Shown: piece after piece, positions 1-9,090 of the stretch
Layout: every line of letters starts with the position of its first letter
Position numbering within the stretch: position 1 is the first letter of the stretch
Assembly: GCF_014763045.1 (NCBI RefSeq)
Contig: NZ_JACTAG010000001.1
Span: 1,116,001-1,180,000, forward strand
Direction: 5' to 3'
DNA from: Sulfitobacter aestuariivivens
GTDB lineage: Bacteria; Pseudomonadota; Alphaproteobacteria; Rhodobacterales; Rhodobacteraceae
Length of the DNA: 64,000 bases
The notes under the pieces: model-generated
What the model saw: only the letters and a program-made list of their open reading frames with translations
Database searches by the model: none
Told to the model about the DNA's origin: nothing
Program-made: the position numbers and the translations under genes

Positions 1-480
1 GTGCGGGTTGGCCGCCGAGATGCGGCGGCGGTCGAATTCAAGCCGCAGCGGCCCCTTATCACTCTGTACGTAAAGCGCCACGCGACGGTTGTTGCTCAGA
101 TCCACCGCACGCAGTTCCCCAAGCACCTCAAACAGTCGGTCAGTCAGCACAATGCCGGAATAATCGTACCAGTACCGCTGGTTGCGCTGGGGCACCTCAT
201 CAGCGGTCACCGGCATCGCAGTGATCTCAAGCGGGCCTGTCTGGTCCACGACAGACTGCAGCACCGCGTCGCGCGACGGTGCGGCGTCAACAGCGGCCAT
301 CACCATGGACAGTTCGCGCAGAACCGTATTGGTCATCTGCAATGTAACGCCTTCGAAATGACGCTGCGCAAAGATCACCGTGACCACCAATTGCAGGAAG
401 ACCACCGGCAACAGTAGGATCAGGGCGGCACGGCCATAGATGCCGCGGGGCACATAACGTTTGAGCCAGACAAAGGACAT
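1..480 (-). CDS. EnvZ-like two-component sensor histidine kinase, N-terminal fragment
   Basis: Only the first 160 codons are present; the gene runs off the left edge. Translated from the ATG at 480, the protein begins MSFVWLKRYVPRGIYGRA and goes into a hydrophobic segment (about residues 18-39) followed by a periplasmic stretch containing the motif QRYWYDYSG. This layout matches EnvZ-type osmolarity sensor kinases of Rhodobacteraceae, whose second membrane segment, HAMP, HisKA and ATPase domains would lie outside the window. A partner OmpR-type regulator is therefore also not visible. The gene is divergent from the hydrolase at 522, with about 40 bases between the start codons. Kinase identity is inferred from the N-terminus alone, so the exact subfamily is uncertain. 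Confidence 0.7.
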   Translation of the reverse strand, partial: MSFVWLKRYVPRGIYGRAALILLLPVVFLQLVVTVIFAQRHFEGVTLQMTNTVLRELSMVMAAVDAAPSRDAVLQSVVDQTGPLEITAMPVTADEVPQRNQRYWYDYSGIVLTDRLFEVLGELRAVDLSNNRRVALYVQSDKGPLRLEFDRRRISAANPH

Positions 481-521
481 GGGCTAAAGCGTAAGCCACA
501 GCGCTTGCAAAAGGTCAAACC

Positions 522-1433
522 ATGCTCCCCCCTGACGACTTTGATCCGCCGATCGGCGTGGCTCAGCAGCTCGAACCCGGCCTGCGCCGCGTTCTGGCCC
601 CCAACCCGTCGCCCATGACCTATCGCGGCACAAACACCTATCTGCTGGGCACCAGCGACATCGCCGTAATCGACCCGGGCCCCGACAGCCCCGCGCATCT
701 TGAGGCGATCCTGAACGCGCTGCAGCCCGGGCAGCGGATCAGCCACATTATCGTCACCCATACGCACCTCGATCATTCCCCATTGGCGCGCCCGCTGGCG
801 CAGCGCTGCGGCGCCCCGGTGCTGGCCTTTGGCGACGCACAGGCAGGCCGGTCGCAGATCATGCAAAACCTGGCGGAACGCGGGCTCATGGGCGGTGGCG
901 AAGGGGTGGATACCGCGTTCCGCCCGGATCAGCGGCTGGCTGATGGCGCGTGCATCACCGGCGCCGACTGGGAGCTGTCTGTCATCCACACGCCCGGCCA
1001 CATCGGCAATCATATCTCGCTGGGTTGGGGCACCGCCTGTTTCACCGCCGATCACGTCATGGGCTGGGCATCCTCGCTTGTCTCGCCCCCTGACGGAGAC
1101 CTCACGGACTTCATGGCCTCCTGCGCGCGGCTGCAGACGCACGACTGGCGGGTGTTCTACCCCGGTCATGGCGCCGCGGTCACCGATCCTGCAAAGCGGC
1201 TTGACTGGCTGATCTCACACCGCACCGCCCGCGAAGCCGCGTTGCTGGAGGCCCTCAGCCACGGCCCCGCAGACGCGGCAACGCTTGCCAAGGCGATCTA
1301 TACCGACACCCCACCGGCCCTTCTGGGCGCGGCCACGCGCAATGTGCTCGCCCATCTGGTTGATCTGACAGGCAAATCCGTGGTCCGCCCGGACACAGAA
1401 CTGCACGCAACCGCGACATTTCGATTGCGCTGA
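522..1433 (+). CDS. MBL-fold metallo-hydrolase (LACTB2-like)
   Basis: 303-residue cytoplasmic metallo-beta-lactamase-fold hydrolase. The zinc motif HTHLDH lies at residues 80-85, further metal ligands are seen at His160 (HTPGH), Asp177 (FTADHVM) and His216 (YPGHG), and the last 80 or so residues look like the small winged-helix domain found behind the MBL fold in LACTB2-type proteins. LACTB2 relatives are nucleases or thioesterases; the substrate here cannot be told from sequence. The start at 522 follows an AAAGGT-like ribosome site. It is divergent from the kinase gene and followed by tRNA-Asn, so it is probably a single-gene transcript. Confidence 0.85.
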   Translation: MLPPDDFDPPIGVAQQLEPGLRRVLAPNPSPMTYRGTNTYLLGTSDIAVIDPGPDSPAHLEAILNALQPGQRISHIIVTHTHLDHSPLARPLAQRCGAPVLAFGDAQAGRSQIMQNLAERGLMGGGEGVDTAFRPDQRLADGACITGADWELSVIHTPGHIGNHISLGWGTACFTADHVMGWASSLVSPPDGDLTDFMASCARLQTHDWRVFYPGHGAAVTDPAKRLDWLISHRTAREAALLEALSHGPADAATLAKAIYTDTPPALLGAATRNVLAHLVDLTGKSVVRPDTELHATATFRLR

Positions 1434-1474
1434 AATCCAACCGCCAAAAATACGCATTTCTGAGCCAAAACCCT

Positions 1475-1504
1475 CTGGACGCGCCAAAACCCCACTGCTA
1501 TATC
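1475..1504 (+). promoter_or_regulatory. Probable sigma-70 promoter of tRNA-Asn
   Basis: CTGGAC at 1475-1480 and TATATC at 1499-1504 are separated by 18 bases, and the tRNA begins 12 bases after the -10 box, as expected for a tRNA promoter. Called by eye from position and resemblance only. Confidence 0.4.
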
Positions 1505-1515
1505 GCGCAAACCGT

Positions 1516-1590
1516 TCCGGCGTAGCTCAGCGGTAGAGCAGTTGACTGTTAATCAATTGGTCGTAGGTTCGATCCCTACCGCCGGAGCCA
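1516..1590 (+). tRNA. tRNA-Asn (anticodon GTT)
   Basis: 75-base cloverleaf with a seven-pair acceptor stem (TCCGGCG with CGCCGGA), D-arm AGCTCAGCGGTAGAGC, anticodon loop CTGTTAA with GTT at positions 34-36, and T-arm GTAGGTTCGATCCCTAC. The 3' CCA (1588-1590) is encoded in the DNA. It reads AAC/AAU codons. Confidence 0.97.
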
Positions 1591-1654
1591 TTTCCCCCGA
1601 CCCGCCCATGCCAGCACCGCACACAAGCATGCGGCGCGCAATTCTGGATAATTC

Positions 1655-3451
1655 CTAATGATTGTCTCGTGGCAGGCTCTTTCGTGCGATATCGCGGTAG
1701 TTGGGGGCGTCGCGCAGGGTCATGCCCTTGTCAAAGGGTTGCACCAATTCGCGGAAATATTGTTGCCAGGGCGATTGGCTGTCGGGCACCTGATAGCCGC
1801 CCGCTTCCATCAGATCGCGGGCGCGTTCCTTGAGGATCTCGTCATCCACCAGAATGTCCGCGCTGCACTTGCGCAGATCGATGCGGATGCGGTCTCCGGT
1901 CTGTAGCAGCGCCAGACCTCCGTTGTCCGCGGCCTCAGGCGCCGCGTTCAGGATCGAGGGCGACCCAGAGGTGCCCGATTGCCGCCCGTCCCCGATGCAC
2001 GGGAGCGCCTCAACCCCTTGTTTCAGCAGGTACGCGGGCGCCCGCATGTTCACGACCTCGGCCCCGCCGGGATAGCCCTTGGGCCCGGCCCCGCGCATCA
2101 CGAGAACACAGCCCTCATCGATGTTTTCCGCCGGATCATCGATGCGGTGGTGATAGTCTTCGGGGCCGTCAAATACCACGGCCCGCCCCTCAAAGGCGTC
2201 CGGATCATCGGGATTGCTGAGATAGCTCTTGCGAAACGCCGGGCTGATCACTGAGGTTTTCATGATCGCACTGTCAAATAGCGTGCCCTTGAGGTTGATG
2301 AAACCCGCCGCCTTGACCAGCGGATCCTCCACCGGTTTGATCACATCCGGATTGCTGCTGCGCTGGTCCTCGCAATTGTCGCCCATCGTGTGCCCATTGG
2401 CCGTGACGACGTCGGGATGCGGCAACAACCCGGCCCCGATCAGATGCCCGGTGACGGCGGGCACCCCCCCCGCGCGGTGGAAGTCCTCGCCCAGATATTT
2501 CCCCGCTGGTTGCAGATTGACCAGCAAAGGCACGGCATGGCCATGTGCCTGCCAGTCATCGTTGGTCAGGTCGATATCCAGATGGCGTGCGATCGCGTTG
2601 AGGTGAATGGGCGCGTTCGTCGATCCCCCCAAGGCAGAGTTGATCACGATCGCATTCTCAAAGGCCTCGCGCGTCATGATGTCCGAGGGGCGCAGATCTT
2701 CCCACACCATGTCGACAATGCGCTTGCCCGTTTCATAGCTGATCTGCCCGCGTTCGCGGTAGGGTGCGGGGATCGCCGCGGCACCGGGCAATTGCATACC
2801 CAGAGCCTCAGCCAGAGAATTCATCGTGGTGGCCGTGCCCATGGTGTTGCAATACCCGACCGACGGCGCAGAAGCTGCGGCGATTTCCATGAACTGCGCA
2901 TCGTCGATCTCGCCCGCCGCCAGCTTTTCCCGGGCCTTCCAGATCACTGTGCCGGACCCTGCCCGTTCGCCGTCGAACCAACCGTTCAGCATCGGCCCGA
3001 CCGACAGCGCAATGGCCGGAATATTCACCGTCGCCGCCGCCATCAGCAAGGCCGGCGTGGTCTTGTCGCACCCAATCGTCAGTACGACGCCATCAATCGG
3101 ATACCCAAACAGCGCCTCGACCAGCCCCAGATAGGCCAGGTTCCGGTCCAGCATGGCCGTCGGGCGCTTGCCGGTCTCCTGAATGGGATGGACAGGCAGT
3201 TCCATCGCGATCCCGCCTGCCGCAATGATGCCGTCACGGGTCCGTTTGGCCAATTCCAGATGATGCCGGTTGCAGGGCGACAAATCGCTGCCGGTCTGGG
3301 CAATTGCAATGATCGGTTTGCCCGATTGCAGCTCGTCGCGCGTCAGCCCGTAGTTCAGGTACCGTTCCAGATAGAGGGCCGTCATTTCCGGATTATCAGG
3401 GTTGTTGAACCAAAGGCGCGACCGCAGGTCGGAGGGGGTGATTTTGGCCAA
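1655..3451 (-). CDS. IlvD/Edd family sugar-acid dehydratase, D-xylonate dehydratase-like
   Basis: 598-residue Fe-S dehydratase of the IlvD/Edd family. Three cysteines that would hold the cluster are seen in SPCNRHH (Cys60), GCDKTT (Cys128) and GYCNTMGT (Cys201). The N-terminal [20 protein letters not shown] and the C-terminal LPRDNH closely resemble Caulobacter XylD as I remember it, so dehydration of D-xylonate or a related aldonic acid (for example L-arabinonate) is more likely than the branched-chain amino-acid reaction. The start is placed at the TTG at 3451. A perfect AGGAGG sits 8 bases upstream and the resulting length fits XylD; the frame stays open to an ATG at 3595, but that extension is low-complexity and has no ribosome site. 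Divergent from the aldose 1-epimerase at 3658, which suggests one sugar pathway. No transporter or regulator lies nearby. Confidence 0.85.
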   Translation of the reverse strand: MAKITPSDLRSRLWFNNPDNPEMTALYLERYLNYGLTRDELQSGKPIIAIAQTGSDLSPCNRHHLELAKRTRDGIIAAGGIAMELPVHPIQETGKRPTAMLDRNLAYLGLVEALFGYPIDGVVLTIGCDKTTPALLMAAATVNIPAIALSVGPMLNGWFDGERAGSGTVIWKAREKLAAGEIDDAQFMEIAAASAPSVGYCNTMGTATTMNSLAEALGMQLPGAAAIPAPYRERGQISYETGKRIVDMVWEDLRPSDIMTREAFENAIVINSALGGSTNAPIHLNAIARHLDIDLTNDDWQAHGHAVPLLVNLQPAGKYLGEDFHRAGGVPAVTGHLIGAGLLPHPDVVTANGHTMGDNCEDQRSSNPDVIKPVEDPLVKAAGFINLKGTLFDSAIMKTSVISPAFRKSYLSNPDDPDAFEGRAVVFDGPEDYHHRIDDPAENIDEGCVLVMRGAGPKGYPGGAEVVNMRAPAYLLKQGVEALPCIGDGRQSGTSGSPSILNAAPEAADNGGLALLQTGDRIRIDLRKCSADILVDDEILKERARDLMEAGGYQVPDSQSPWQQYFRELVQPFDKGMTLRDAPNYRDIARKSLPRDNH

Positions 3452-3459
3452 GGCGTATG

Positions 3460-3465
3460 CCTCCT
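3460..3465 (-). promoter_or_regulatory. Ribosome binding site fixing the TTG start of the dehydratase
   Basis: On the minus strand this reads AGGAGG, then 8 bases, then TTG at 3451. It is the only strong Shine-Dalgarno sequence near the 5' end of this frame and decides the start codon. Confidence 0.75.
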
Positions 3466-3657
3466 GAAACTGTCTGAGGGGTTCGGCTGCATTCAACCAC
3501 CCTCTGCCCCGATTTGCCAGTGGCTCAGGCCCAGCACCGCCGCATTCTTTCGGGCGCGCGCCAATTGATCGCAAACGCGCCCGGCAGGGACACATTTCCC
3601 TTCAGGCGCGCAGATCAAACCACTAGGCTATACACACCCCCCTGCAAGAAGGCCCTT

Positions 3658-4620
3658 ATGACCCCCGACACACCCATTCACCTGCACACCGACCCTCTGC
3701 ACGTCACCATCCTGCCGAGGGGCGCGGCGCTTGTGGGCGTCCGCCTGTCGGGTCAGACGCGCAATCTGGTGCTTGGCTTTGCGGATCCGGCAGACCACAG
3801 CGCCTGCCTGATCTTTGCCGGGCCGCTTGTCGGGCCCGTCGCCAACCGGATACGCGACGGGCTGGTCCGGATCGACGGCACCACCCACCGGATGCCCCGC
3901 AATGAAAACGGGCGCACGACACTGCATTCCGGGCCGGATGGGCTGCACGCGCAAAACTGGCAGGTAACGGACCACCGGCCCGACATGGTAACACTGAAAT
4001 GCACCCTCGCGGACAGGCACGGCGGCCTGCCGGGCAACCGACGGATCACCGCCCGCTATGCGCTGTCGGGCAGCACACTGCGCCTGACCATCACAGCGAC
4101 CACCGATCAGACCACACCGATCAACATCGCCGCACACCCGTACTGGAACCTCGATGGCGCAGCGGATGTCTCGGGCCACAGGCTATCCGTCGCCGCGCAA
4201 AGCTATCTGCCGGTGGATGCAGATAACCTGCCCACCGGAGATACTGCACCGGTCGAGGGAACGCCGTTTGACTTTCGCCAGCCCTTCCCGGTGCCGCTGA
4301 CCCCGGCTCTTGATGTGAACTACTGTCTGGCCGCGCAGATGTTGGACACCCCCCGCCCCGCCGCGGTCTTGCGTGGTGCAAACGGCCTCAGCCTGAGCAT
4401 CGCGACCACAGCGCCGGGCCTGCAGGTCTATAACGGCGCGCACCTGCCTACCGGTGCGCCGGCCACGTCAGATTTCCCCGATCTTGCCCCCTTTGCCGGG
4501 ATCGCGCTGGAACCACAGCACTGGCCCGATGCGATGCACCACGCCCACTTTCCGGATATCCTTCTGAAACCCGGCGGAACCTACCAACAGATCACCGAGT
4601 TCTCCTTCTCGACGGCATAA
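3658..4620 (+). CDS. Aldose 1-epimerase (galactose mutarotase family)
   Basis: 320-residue protein of the aldose 1-epimerase fold, which interconverts alpha and beta anomers of free aldoses. Visible family landmarks are GPLVGPVANRIRDG near residue 55, the catalytic-histidine segment NIAAHPYWNL near residue 157, and a C-terminal ALEPQHWPDAMH segment containing the conserved carboxylate. The ATG at 3658 is preceded by GAAGG; the frame is open upstream to 3514 but without a better start. It is divergent from the xylonate-dehydratase-like gene, with 206 bases between, which suggests supply of the right anomer for a sugar-oxidising pathway. The exact sugar is not determinable. Confidence 0.85.
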   Translation: MTPDTPIHLHTDPLHVTILPRGAALVGVRLSGQTRNLVLGFADPADHSACLIFAGPLVGPVANRIRDGLVRIDGTTHRMPRNENGRTTLHSGPDGLHAQNWQVTDHRPDMVTLKCTLADRHGGLPGNRRITARYALSGSTLRLTITATTDQTTPINIAAHPYWNLDGAADVSGHRLSVAAQSYLPVDADNLPTGDTAPVEGTPFDFRQPFPVPLTPALDVNYCLAAQMLDTPRPAAVLRGANGLSLSIATTAPGLQVYNGAHLPTGAPATSDFPDLAPFAGIALEPQHWPDAMHHAHFPDILLKPGGTYQQITEFSFSTA

Positions 4621-4734
4621 TTCATCACCGAATCGCCATGATTGCGCCCTGCCCCCGGCAGGAATGCACGCAAGGCTCTCTGGTGGGGGATGTGCCAACC
4701 GGGCGTTCGCGTCCAGAGCCAAGGAGCAGGTCAC

Positions 4735-4863
4735 ATGACCGATGCCAACCAGACCCCAAGTCCGTCCAAACAGGCGGCCCAGGACGACGACAGCGCGCGC
4801 AAGGTGCAAGACACCCGCCCGCCAGAGCCTCAGCCTCTCATCACCGATTACGCCAGTTTGTAG
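4735..4863 (+). CDS. Small hypothetical protein, 42 residues
   Basis: A short hydrophilic protein (MTDANQTPSPSKQ...ITDYASL) with an AAGGAG ribosome site 8 bases upstream of the ATG. It is rich in Asp, Gln and Pro, with no membrane segment or cysteine. It lies between the epimerase and the TfoX-like gene in the same direction. No family is recognised. The good ribosome site supports translation, but at this length the call remains tentative. Confidence 0.45.
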   Translation: MTDANQTPSPSKQAAQDDDSARKVQDTRPPEPQPLITDYASL

Positions 4864-4900
4864 GCGTGACAGACCCCACCTGAGGCCTTAGGTTCGGCCC

Positions 4901-5227
4901 ATGACCGAACCGATCTCATCAATCCGAAACCTTGGCCCCGCCTACGAGGCTGCCTGCGCCAAGGCCGGGATCCATACCGCCGAAGAGCTTCGCACACTCG
5001 GGGCCGATCAAACCTACGCCCGCTTGCTGCGCACCGGTATGAAACCGCATTTCATCGGATACTACGTGTTGGTGATGGGCCTGCAGGGGCGGCCATGGAA
5101 CGACTGCAAAGGCGCTGAAAAGACCGCCCTGCGCGCGCGCTTTGACGCGCTGAAGGCCGACAACCCCGCCAGCACCGACAGCGAATTCGAGCGCCTGATG
5201 AACGTGATCGGCGTGCGCGAGGCATGA
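4901..5227 (+). CDS. TfoX/Sxy C-terminal domain protein
   Basis: 108 residues matching the TfoX C-terminal domain alone: SIRNLGPAYEAACAKAGIHTAEELRTLGA is the typical helix-hairpin-helix-like segment, followed by a LMNVIGVRE tail. In gamma-proteobacteria full-length TfoX/Sxy induces competence; the stand-alone C-terminal domain is common in alphaproteobacteria and has no proven role. It probably shares a transcript with the DUF4112 gene that starts 39 bases downstream. Confidence 0.85.
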   Translation: MTEPISSIRNLGPAYEAACAKAGIHTAEELRTLGADQTYARLLRTGMKPHFIGYYVLVMGLQGRPWNDCKGAEKTALRARFDALKADNPASTDSEFERLMNVIGVREA

Positions 5228-5266
5228 TCGTCAGGAACCCCCTGCACCCCCGCGCGTTGACCCGTC

Positions 5267-5719
5267 ATGGATGAAACGCGCACAGACATTCCCGACGCTC
5301 TGAATGATCACCCCCATGCGCGCGACCTCGCCCGCTTGCGGCGGTTGGCGATGAATATGGACAGCGCCTTCAAATTGCCCATCGTGGACGTGCGCGTCGG
5401 CTGGGATGCGATCCTTGGCCTTGTGCCGGGCGTTGGGGATGCGCTGGCCCTCCTGCCATCGGCCTATATTATCCGGCAGGCCCACCGCATGGGCGCCCCG
5501 ACACCGCTTTTGGCCCGCATGGGCATCAACACAGGGATCGACCTTGCGATTGGCGCCATCCCGGTTGTGGGTGACCTGTTCGACATCGGCTGGAAATCAA
5601 AACTGCGCAATGTCGGACTTCTTGAGGATCATCTGCAAAAAGAACTTGCGCGCGCGGGCCCTGCCTTTGGCATCAGCGACCAGCCTGCAGACGCGACCCC
5701 GGTACCGCCGCGTGACTGA
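5267..5719 (+). CDS. DUF4112 domain-containing membrane protein
   Basis: 150 residues. The DUF4112 signature is visible as DVRVGWDAILGLVPGVGDALALLPSAYI (about residues 41-68) and GIDLAIGAIPVVGDLFDIGWKSK (about 87-110), two glycine/proline-containing hydrophobic hairpins likely to sit in the membrane. Function unknown for the family. It is the last gene before a bidirectional terminator shared with the convergent ndk. Confidence 0.85.
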   Translation: MDETRTDIPDALNDHPHARDLARLRRLAMNMDSAFKLPIVDVRVGWDAILGLVPGVGDALALLPSAYIIRQAHRMGAPTPLLARMGINTGIDLAIGAIPVVGDLFDIGWKSKLRNVGLLEDHLQKELARAGPAFGISDQPADATPVPPRD

Positions 5720-5743
5720 CCGGATCGTCACCATCTGAAACGC

Positions 5744-5774
5744 AAAAGCCGGGTCATCAGACCCGGCTTTTTCA
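5744..5774. terminator. Bidirectional intrinsic terminator between DUF4112 gene and ndk
   Basis: The inverted repeat AAAAGCCGGGT...ACCCGGCTTTTT has an A-tract on the left and a T-tract on the right. It can therefore end transcription from both sides, and it lies exactly between two convergent genes. Confidence 0.85.
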
Positions 5775-5799
5775 GTCTAGGCGCGTGAACCGCGGGCGA

Positions 5800-6222
5800 T
5801 CAGCCCACCAGTTCCAGACCTGAGAAGAAATACGCAATCTCAGTCTTGGCCGTCTCCGGCGCGTCAGAGCCGTGAACAGAGTTTTCACCAACGCTCTCGG
5901 CGAATTCTGCACGAATGGTGCCGGGTGCCGCATCTGCCGGGTTCGTTGCCCCCATCACTTCACGGTTCTTGGCAATGGCATCCTCGCCTTCCAGAACCTG
6001 AGCCACGATCGGTGCCGATGCCATGAACTCGCACAACTCATCATAAAACGGACGCTCTTTGTGCACGGCATAGAATTCGCCCGCCTGCGCCTTGGTGAGA
6101 TGAATGCGCTTGGACGCAACCACCCGAAGGCCTGCATCTTCGAATTTCTTGACAATCGCACCGGTCAGGTTGCGCTTGGTGGCATCGGGTTTGATGATAG
6201 AAAACGTACGCTCAAGGGCCAT
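5800..6222 (-). CDS. ndk: Nucleoside diphosphate kinase
   Basis: 140 residues, the standard bacterial length. The protein begins [14 protein letters not shown] and contains the active-site segment NSVHGSDA with the phospho-histidine at residue 117, plus the nucleotide-binding residues of the family. It transfers the gamma-phosphate between nucleoside triphosphates and diphosphates in the cytoplasm. The ATG at 6222 has a GGAG site 8 bases upstream; the frame is open further upstream, but that extension is not family-like. Single gene, divergent from the ABC-F gene, ending at the shared terminator. Confidence 0.97.
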   Translation of the reverse strand: MALERTFSIIKPDATKRNLTGAIVKKFEDAGLRVVASKRIHLTKAQAGEFYAVHKERPFYDELCEFMASAPIVAQVLEGEDAIAKNREVMGATNPADAAPGTIRAEFAESVGENSVHGSDAPETAKTEIAYFFSGLELVG

Positions 6223-6442
6223 GGGGCTTGCTCCTCTGGGGTGTTGAATTTGCGCCGCTCCTAACATGGGGTTTGCGCCATGAAAAGGCGCGACTTTGCC
6301 CGACCACAACCGCCGCCCCGAAGGCCAGGCATAGGCCCCGCCTTTCATCCCAACGCGCACAGCTGACACCGGGGCACATGATCCCCCTGCGCGCGCAAAT
6401 CCCATGATTGACCTCCGCCCCGCGACAAGAGATACCGCGCGC

Positions 6443-8302
6443 ATGTTGCAGATCACGAACATCAACTATTCCGTCGAAGGCCGCCCTCTCTTTGAGGAAG
6501 CCACCGCCGTGATCCCCGATGGCCATAAAGTCGGCCTCGTGGGCCGCAACGGTGCGGGCAAGACCACCCTTTTCCGCCTGATCCGCGAAGAACTGACGCT
6601 CGACGGCGGCACCATCTCGCTGCCCTCACGCGCCAAGATCGGCGGCGTCGCCCAAGAAGTTCCCTCCTCCGACACCTCGCTCCTCGACACCGTCCTGCAG
6701 GCCGATACCGAACGCGCCGCCCTGCTGGCCGAAGCGGACACGGCCACCGATCCCGCCCGCATCGCCGACATCCAGGCCCGTCTGGCGGATATCGACGCCT
6801 GGTCTGCCGAAGGTCGCGCCTCCTCGATCCTCAAGGGCCTCGGCTTTGAGGACAAAGAACAGCACATGCCCTGCTCCGCCTTTTCGGGCGGCTGGCGCAT
6901 GCGCGTGGCGCTGGCCGGAGTGCTTTTTGCCCAGCCCGACCTGCTGCTGCTGGACGAACCCACCAACTACCTCGATCTGGAAGGCGCGCTCTGGCTCGAA
7001 AGCTATCTGGCCCGATACCCCCACACGGTGATCATCATCAGCCACGACCGCGGCTTGCTGAACCGCGCGGTGGGCGGCATCCTGCATCTGGAAGAAAAAC
7101 AGCTCACCTACTACCAGGGCCCCTACGACCAGTTCGCCCGCCAACGCGCTGAACGGCGCGCCCAACAGGCGGCGATGGCTAAGAAACAACAGGCCCGCCG
7201 CGCCCATATGCAATCCTACGTGGACCGCTTTCGTTACAAGGCCGACAAGGCCAAACAGGCCCAGTCGCGCCTCAAGGCCATCGAAAAGATGGACATGATC
7301 ACGCCCCCCGAAGAGGCCGCGCGCAAGGTTTTCACCTTCCCCGAGCCCGAGGAACTGTCCCCGCCCATCATCACCATAGAAGGCGGCGTCACGGGCTATG
7401 CAGAAGACGTCCCCGTCCTCAGCCGCCTCAACCTGCGCATCGATCAGGACGATCGCATCGCGCTGCTGGGCAAGAACGGTCAGGGTAAATCGACCCTGTC
7501 AAAATTGCTCTCGGACCGCCTGCCGCTCTTGGCGGGCAAGCAGGTCAAGTCCTCCAAGCTGCGCATCGGCTTTTTCGCCCAACACCAGGTCGAAGAGCTG
7601 ATCGTCAACGAAACGCCGCTTCAGCACATGACGGCGGCGCGCCCCGGCATCATGCCTTCGAAACTCCGCGCCCAGCTGGCGGGCTTCGGCCTTGGCCCCG
7701 AACAGGCCGAAACCGAGGTGGGACGCCTCTCGGGCGGTCAAAAGGCGCGCCTTTCGCTCCTGTTGGCCACGCTGCACGCCCCGCACCTCCTCATTCTCGA
7801 CGAACCGACCAACCACCTCGACATCGAAAGCCGCGAGGCGCTGGTCGAAGCGCTGACCGCCTACTCCGGTGCCGTCATTCTCGTCAGCCACGACATGCAC
7901 TTGCTGTCGATGATCGCCGACCGGCTATGGCTTGTCTCGGACGGCACTGTCACGCCCTATGACGACGACCTCGAAGCCTACCGCACGATGCTGCTGAGCA
8001 CGCCCAAACCGGCCTCCAGAGCCTCGAAGCCGAAAGCGGCCACAAAACCCAAGCGCGCCAGCCGCGAAGACGTGCTCGCCCTGCGCTCAGAGGCCCGAAA
8101 AGCCGAAGCACGGGTGGAAAAAATCAACGCGATGCGCGATAAACTGGCCAAGAAGCTCGCAGACCCTGCCCTCTACGAAGACACCAAGAACGGCGAACTC
8201 GACGTCTGGAATAAGAAATACGCCGAAGTTATGGACGCGCTGGAACGCGCCGAAGCCATCTGGATGACCACATTGGAAAAACTGGAAAAAGCCTCAGCCT
8301 GA
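6443..8302 (+). CDS. ABC-F family ATP-binding protein
   Basis: 619-residue soluble protein with two ABC ATPase domains. Walker A motifs are GRNGAGKTT (about residue 34) and GKNGQGKST in the second half; signature motifs are FSGGWRMR and LSGGQKAR; the Walker B regions read [12 protein letters not shown] and [12 protein letters not shown]. An inter-domain helical linker and a charged C-terminal coiled-coil tail (from about residue 530) are present. ABC-F proteins act on the ribosome, not as transporters. This one resembles the YheS/Uup type rather than EttA; a second ABC-F member lies at 47533. The start is set at MLQITNINY; an in-frame ATG at 6404 would add a non-conserved extension. Confidence 0.9.
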   Translation: MLQITNINYSVEGRPLFEEATAVIPDGHKVGLVGRNGAGKTTLFRLIREELTLDGGTISLPSRAKIGGVAQEVPSSDTSLLDTVLQADTERAALLAEADTATDPARIADIQARLADIDAWSAEGRASSILKGLGFEDKEQHMPCSAFSGGWRMRVALAGVLFAQPDLLLLDEPTNYLDLEGALWLESYLARYPHTVIIISHDRGLLNRAVGGILHLEEKQLTYYQGPYDQFARQRAERRAQQAAMAKKQQARRAHMQSYVDRFRYKADKAKQAQSRLKAIEKMDMITPPEEAARKVFTFPEPEELSPPIITIEGGVTGYAEDVPVLSRLNLRIDQDDRIALLGKNGQGKSTLSKLLSDRLPLLAGKQVKSSKLRIGFFAQHQVEELIVNETPLQHMTAARPGIMPSKLRAQLAGFGLGPEQAETEVGRLSGGQKARLSLLLATLHAPHLLILDEPTNHLDIESREALVEALTAYSGAVILVSHDMHLLSMIADRLWLVSDGTVTPYDDDLEAYRTMLLSTPKPASRASKPKAATKPKRASREDVLALRSEARKAEARVEKINAMRDKLAKKLADPALYEDTKNGELDVWNKKYAEVMDALERAEAIWMTTLEKLEKASA

Positions 8303-8303
8303 T

Positions 8304-8356
8304 CTTCACCCTTTGCAAAAATACCTCGGGGGAGTTTGAGGGGGCAGCGCCCCCTC
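8304..8356 (+). repeat. Dispersed intergenic repeat, copy A (box plus hairpin)
   Basis: A box reading TTCACCCTTTGCAAAAATAC followed by CTCGGGGGAG and the hairpin GAGGGGGC-AGC-GCCCCCTC (8338-8356, eight pairs). The same box occurs at 19738, 23273 and 30137. Here it fills the gap between the ABC-F gene and marC. The hairpin has no T-tract, so it is not a standard terminator. Confidence 0.6.
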
Positions 8357-8408
8357 ATCAGCAAGAATAAAATCGAACGCGGGCCTGCCCGCACAACCGG
8401 ATCCCTCA

Positions 8409-9041
8409 ATGCCCCTTGATACCGCCTATATGATCACCGCCCTCGTCACCATGTTCGTGGTGGTCGATCCGATCGCAATCGCGCCGCTCTTTGTGGCCCT
8501 GACCCCCGGCATGACCGCCGCGCGCCGCCGCCGCATTGCTTGGCGCGCCTGCCTGATCTCCGGCATCGTGCTTTTGCTGTTCATTTTCACCGGCGAAACG
8601 GTCCTGCGCTTTATTGGTATCTCCATGCCCGCCTTCCGCGTCGCGGGTGGCATCCTGCTCTTCATCACGGCCCTCGACATGCTCTTTGAACGCCGCACCA
8701 AGCGCCGCGAGGACCGCGCGGAAGAAGACGAACATGATGATCCTTCCGTCTTCCCTCTGGCGATTCCCCTGATCGCGGGGCCGGGCGCCATCGCCTCTGT
8801 GATCCTGCTCACAAGCGAAAAGCCCGGCGTCGAGGGCCTGCTGACCGTCAGCGTCATCACCCTGCTGGTGTTGGTCGTCATGGCCCTGACCCTGCAGGCC
8901 AGCAGCTATCTTGAGCGTGTGATCAGCAAGACGGTAATCACCGTCATCACCCGGCTGCTGGGCATGTTGCTGGCTGCCCTGTCGGTGCAGTTTGTGCTTG
9001 ACGGCCTGCGCGCCTACAGTTTCGGCGCCGCCCCCACCTGA
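8409..9041 (+). CDS. MarC family integral membrane protein
   Basis: 210 residues with about six hydrophobic segments. The first matches the MarC/UPF0056 signature (FVVVDPIAIAPLFVALT) and the second half carries PLAIPLIAGPGAIASVILL, the most conserved MarC segment. Despite the name, no proven multiple-antibiotic-resistance role exists for the family; transport is suspected. A charged cytoplasmic loop (residues about 96-115, rich in Arg and Glu) separates the two halves. Probably co-transcribed with the retropepsin gene 49 bases downstream. Confidence 0.88.
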   Translation: MPLDTAYMITALVTMFVVVDPIAIAPLFVALTPGMTAARRRRIAWRACLISGIVLLLFIFTGETVLRFIGISMPAFRVAGGILLFITALDMLFERRTKRREDRAEEDEHDDPSVFPLAIPLIAGPGAIASVILLTSEKPGVEGLLTVSVITLLVLVVMALTLQASSYLERVISKTVITVITRLLGMLLAALSVQFVLDGLRAYSFGAAPT

Positions 9042-9090
9042 CAAGCGCGCCCCGCGTGCCTATATCGGCATCAGGAGGCCGCGACCCATC

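Noticed and set aside
2390..3568. 392-codon open frame on the plus strand across the dehydratase gene
   Set aside because: Antisense to a conserved enzyme; long empty frames are expected opposite high-G+C genes. Composition is Arg/His/Gln-rich with no family features.
8409..9041. Multiple antibiotic resistance determinant
   Set aside because: MarC family name only; no evidence for a resistance function in this family.
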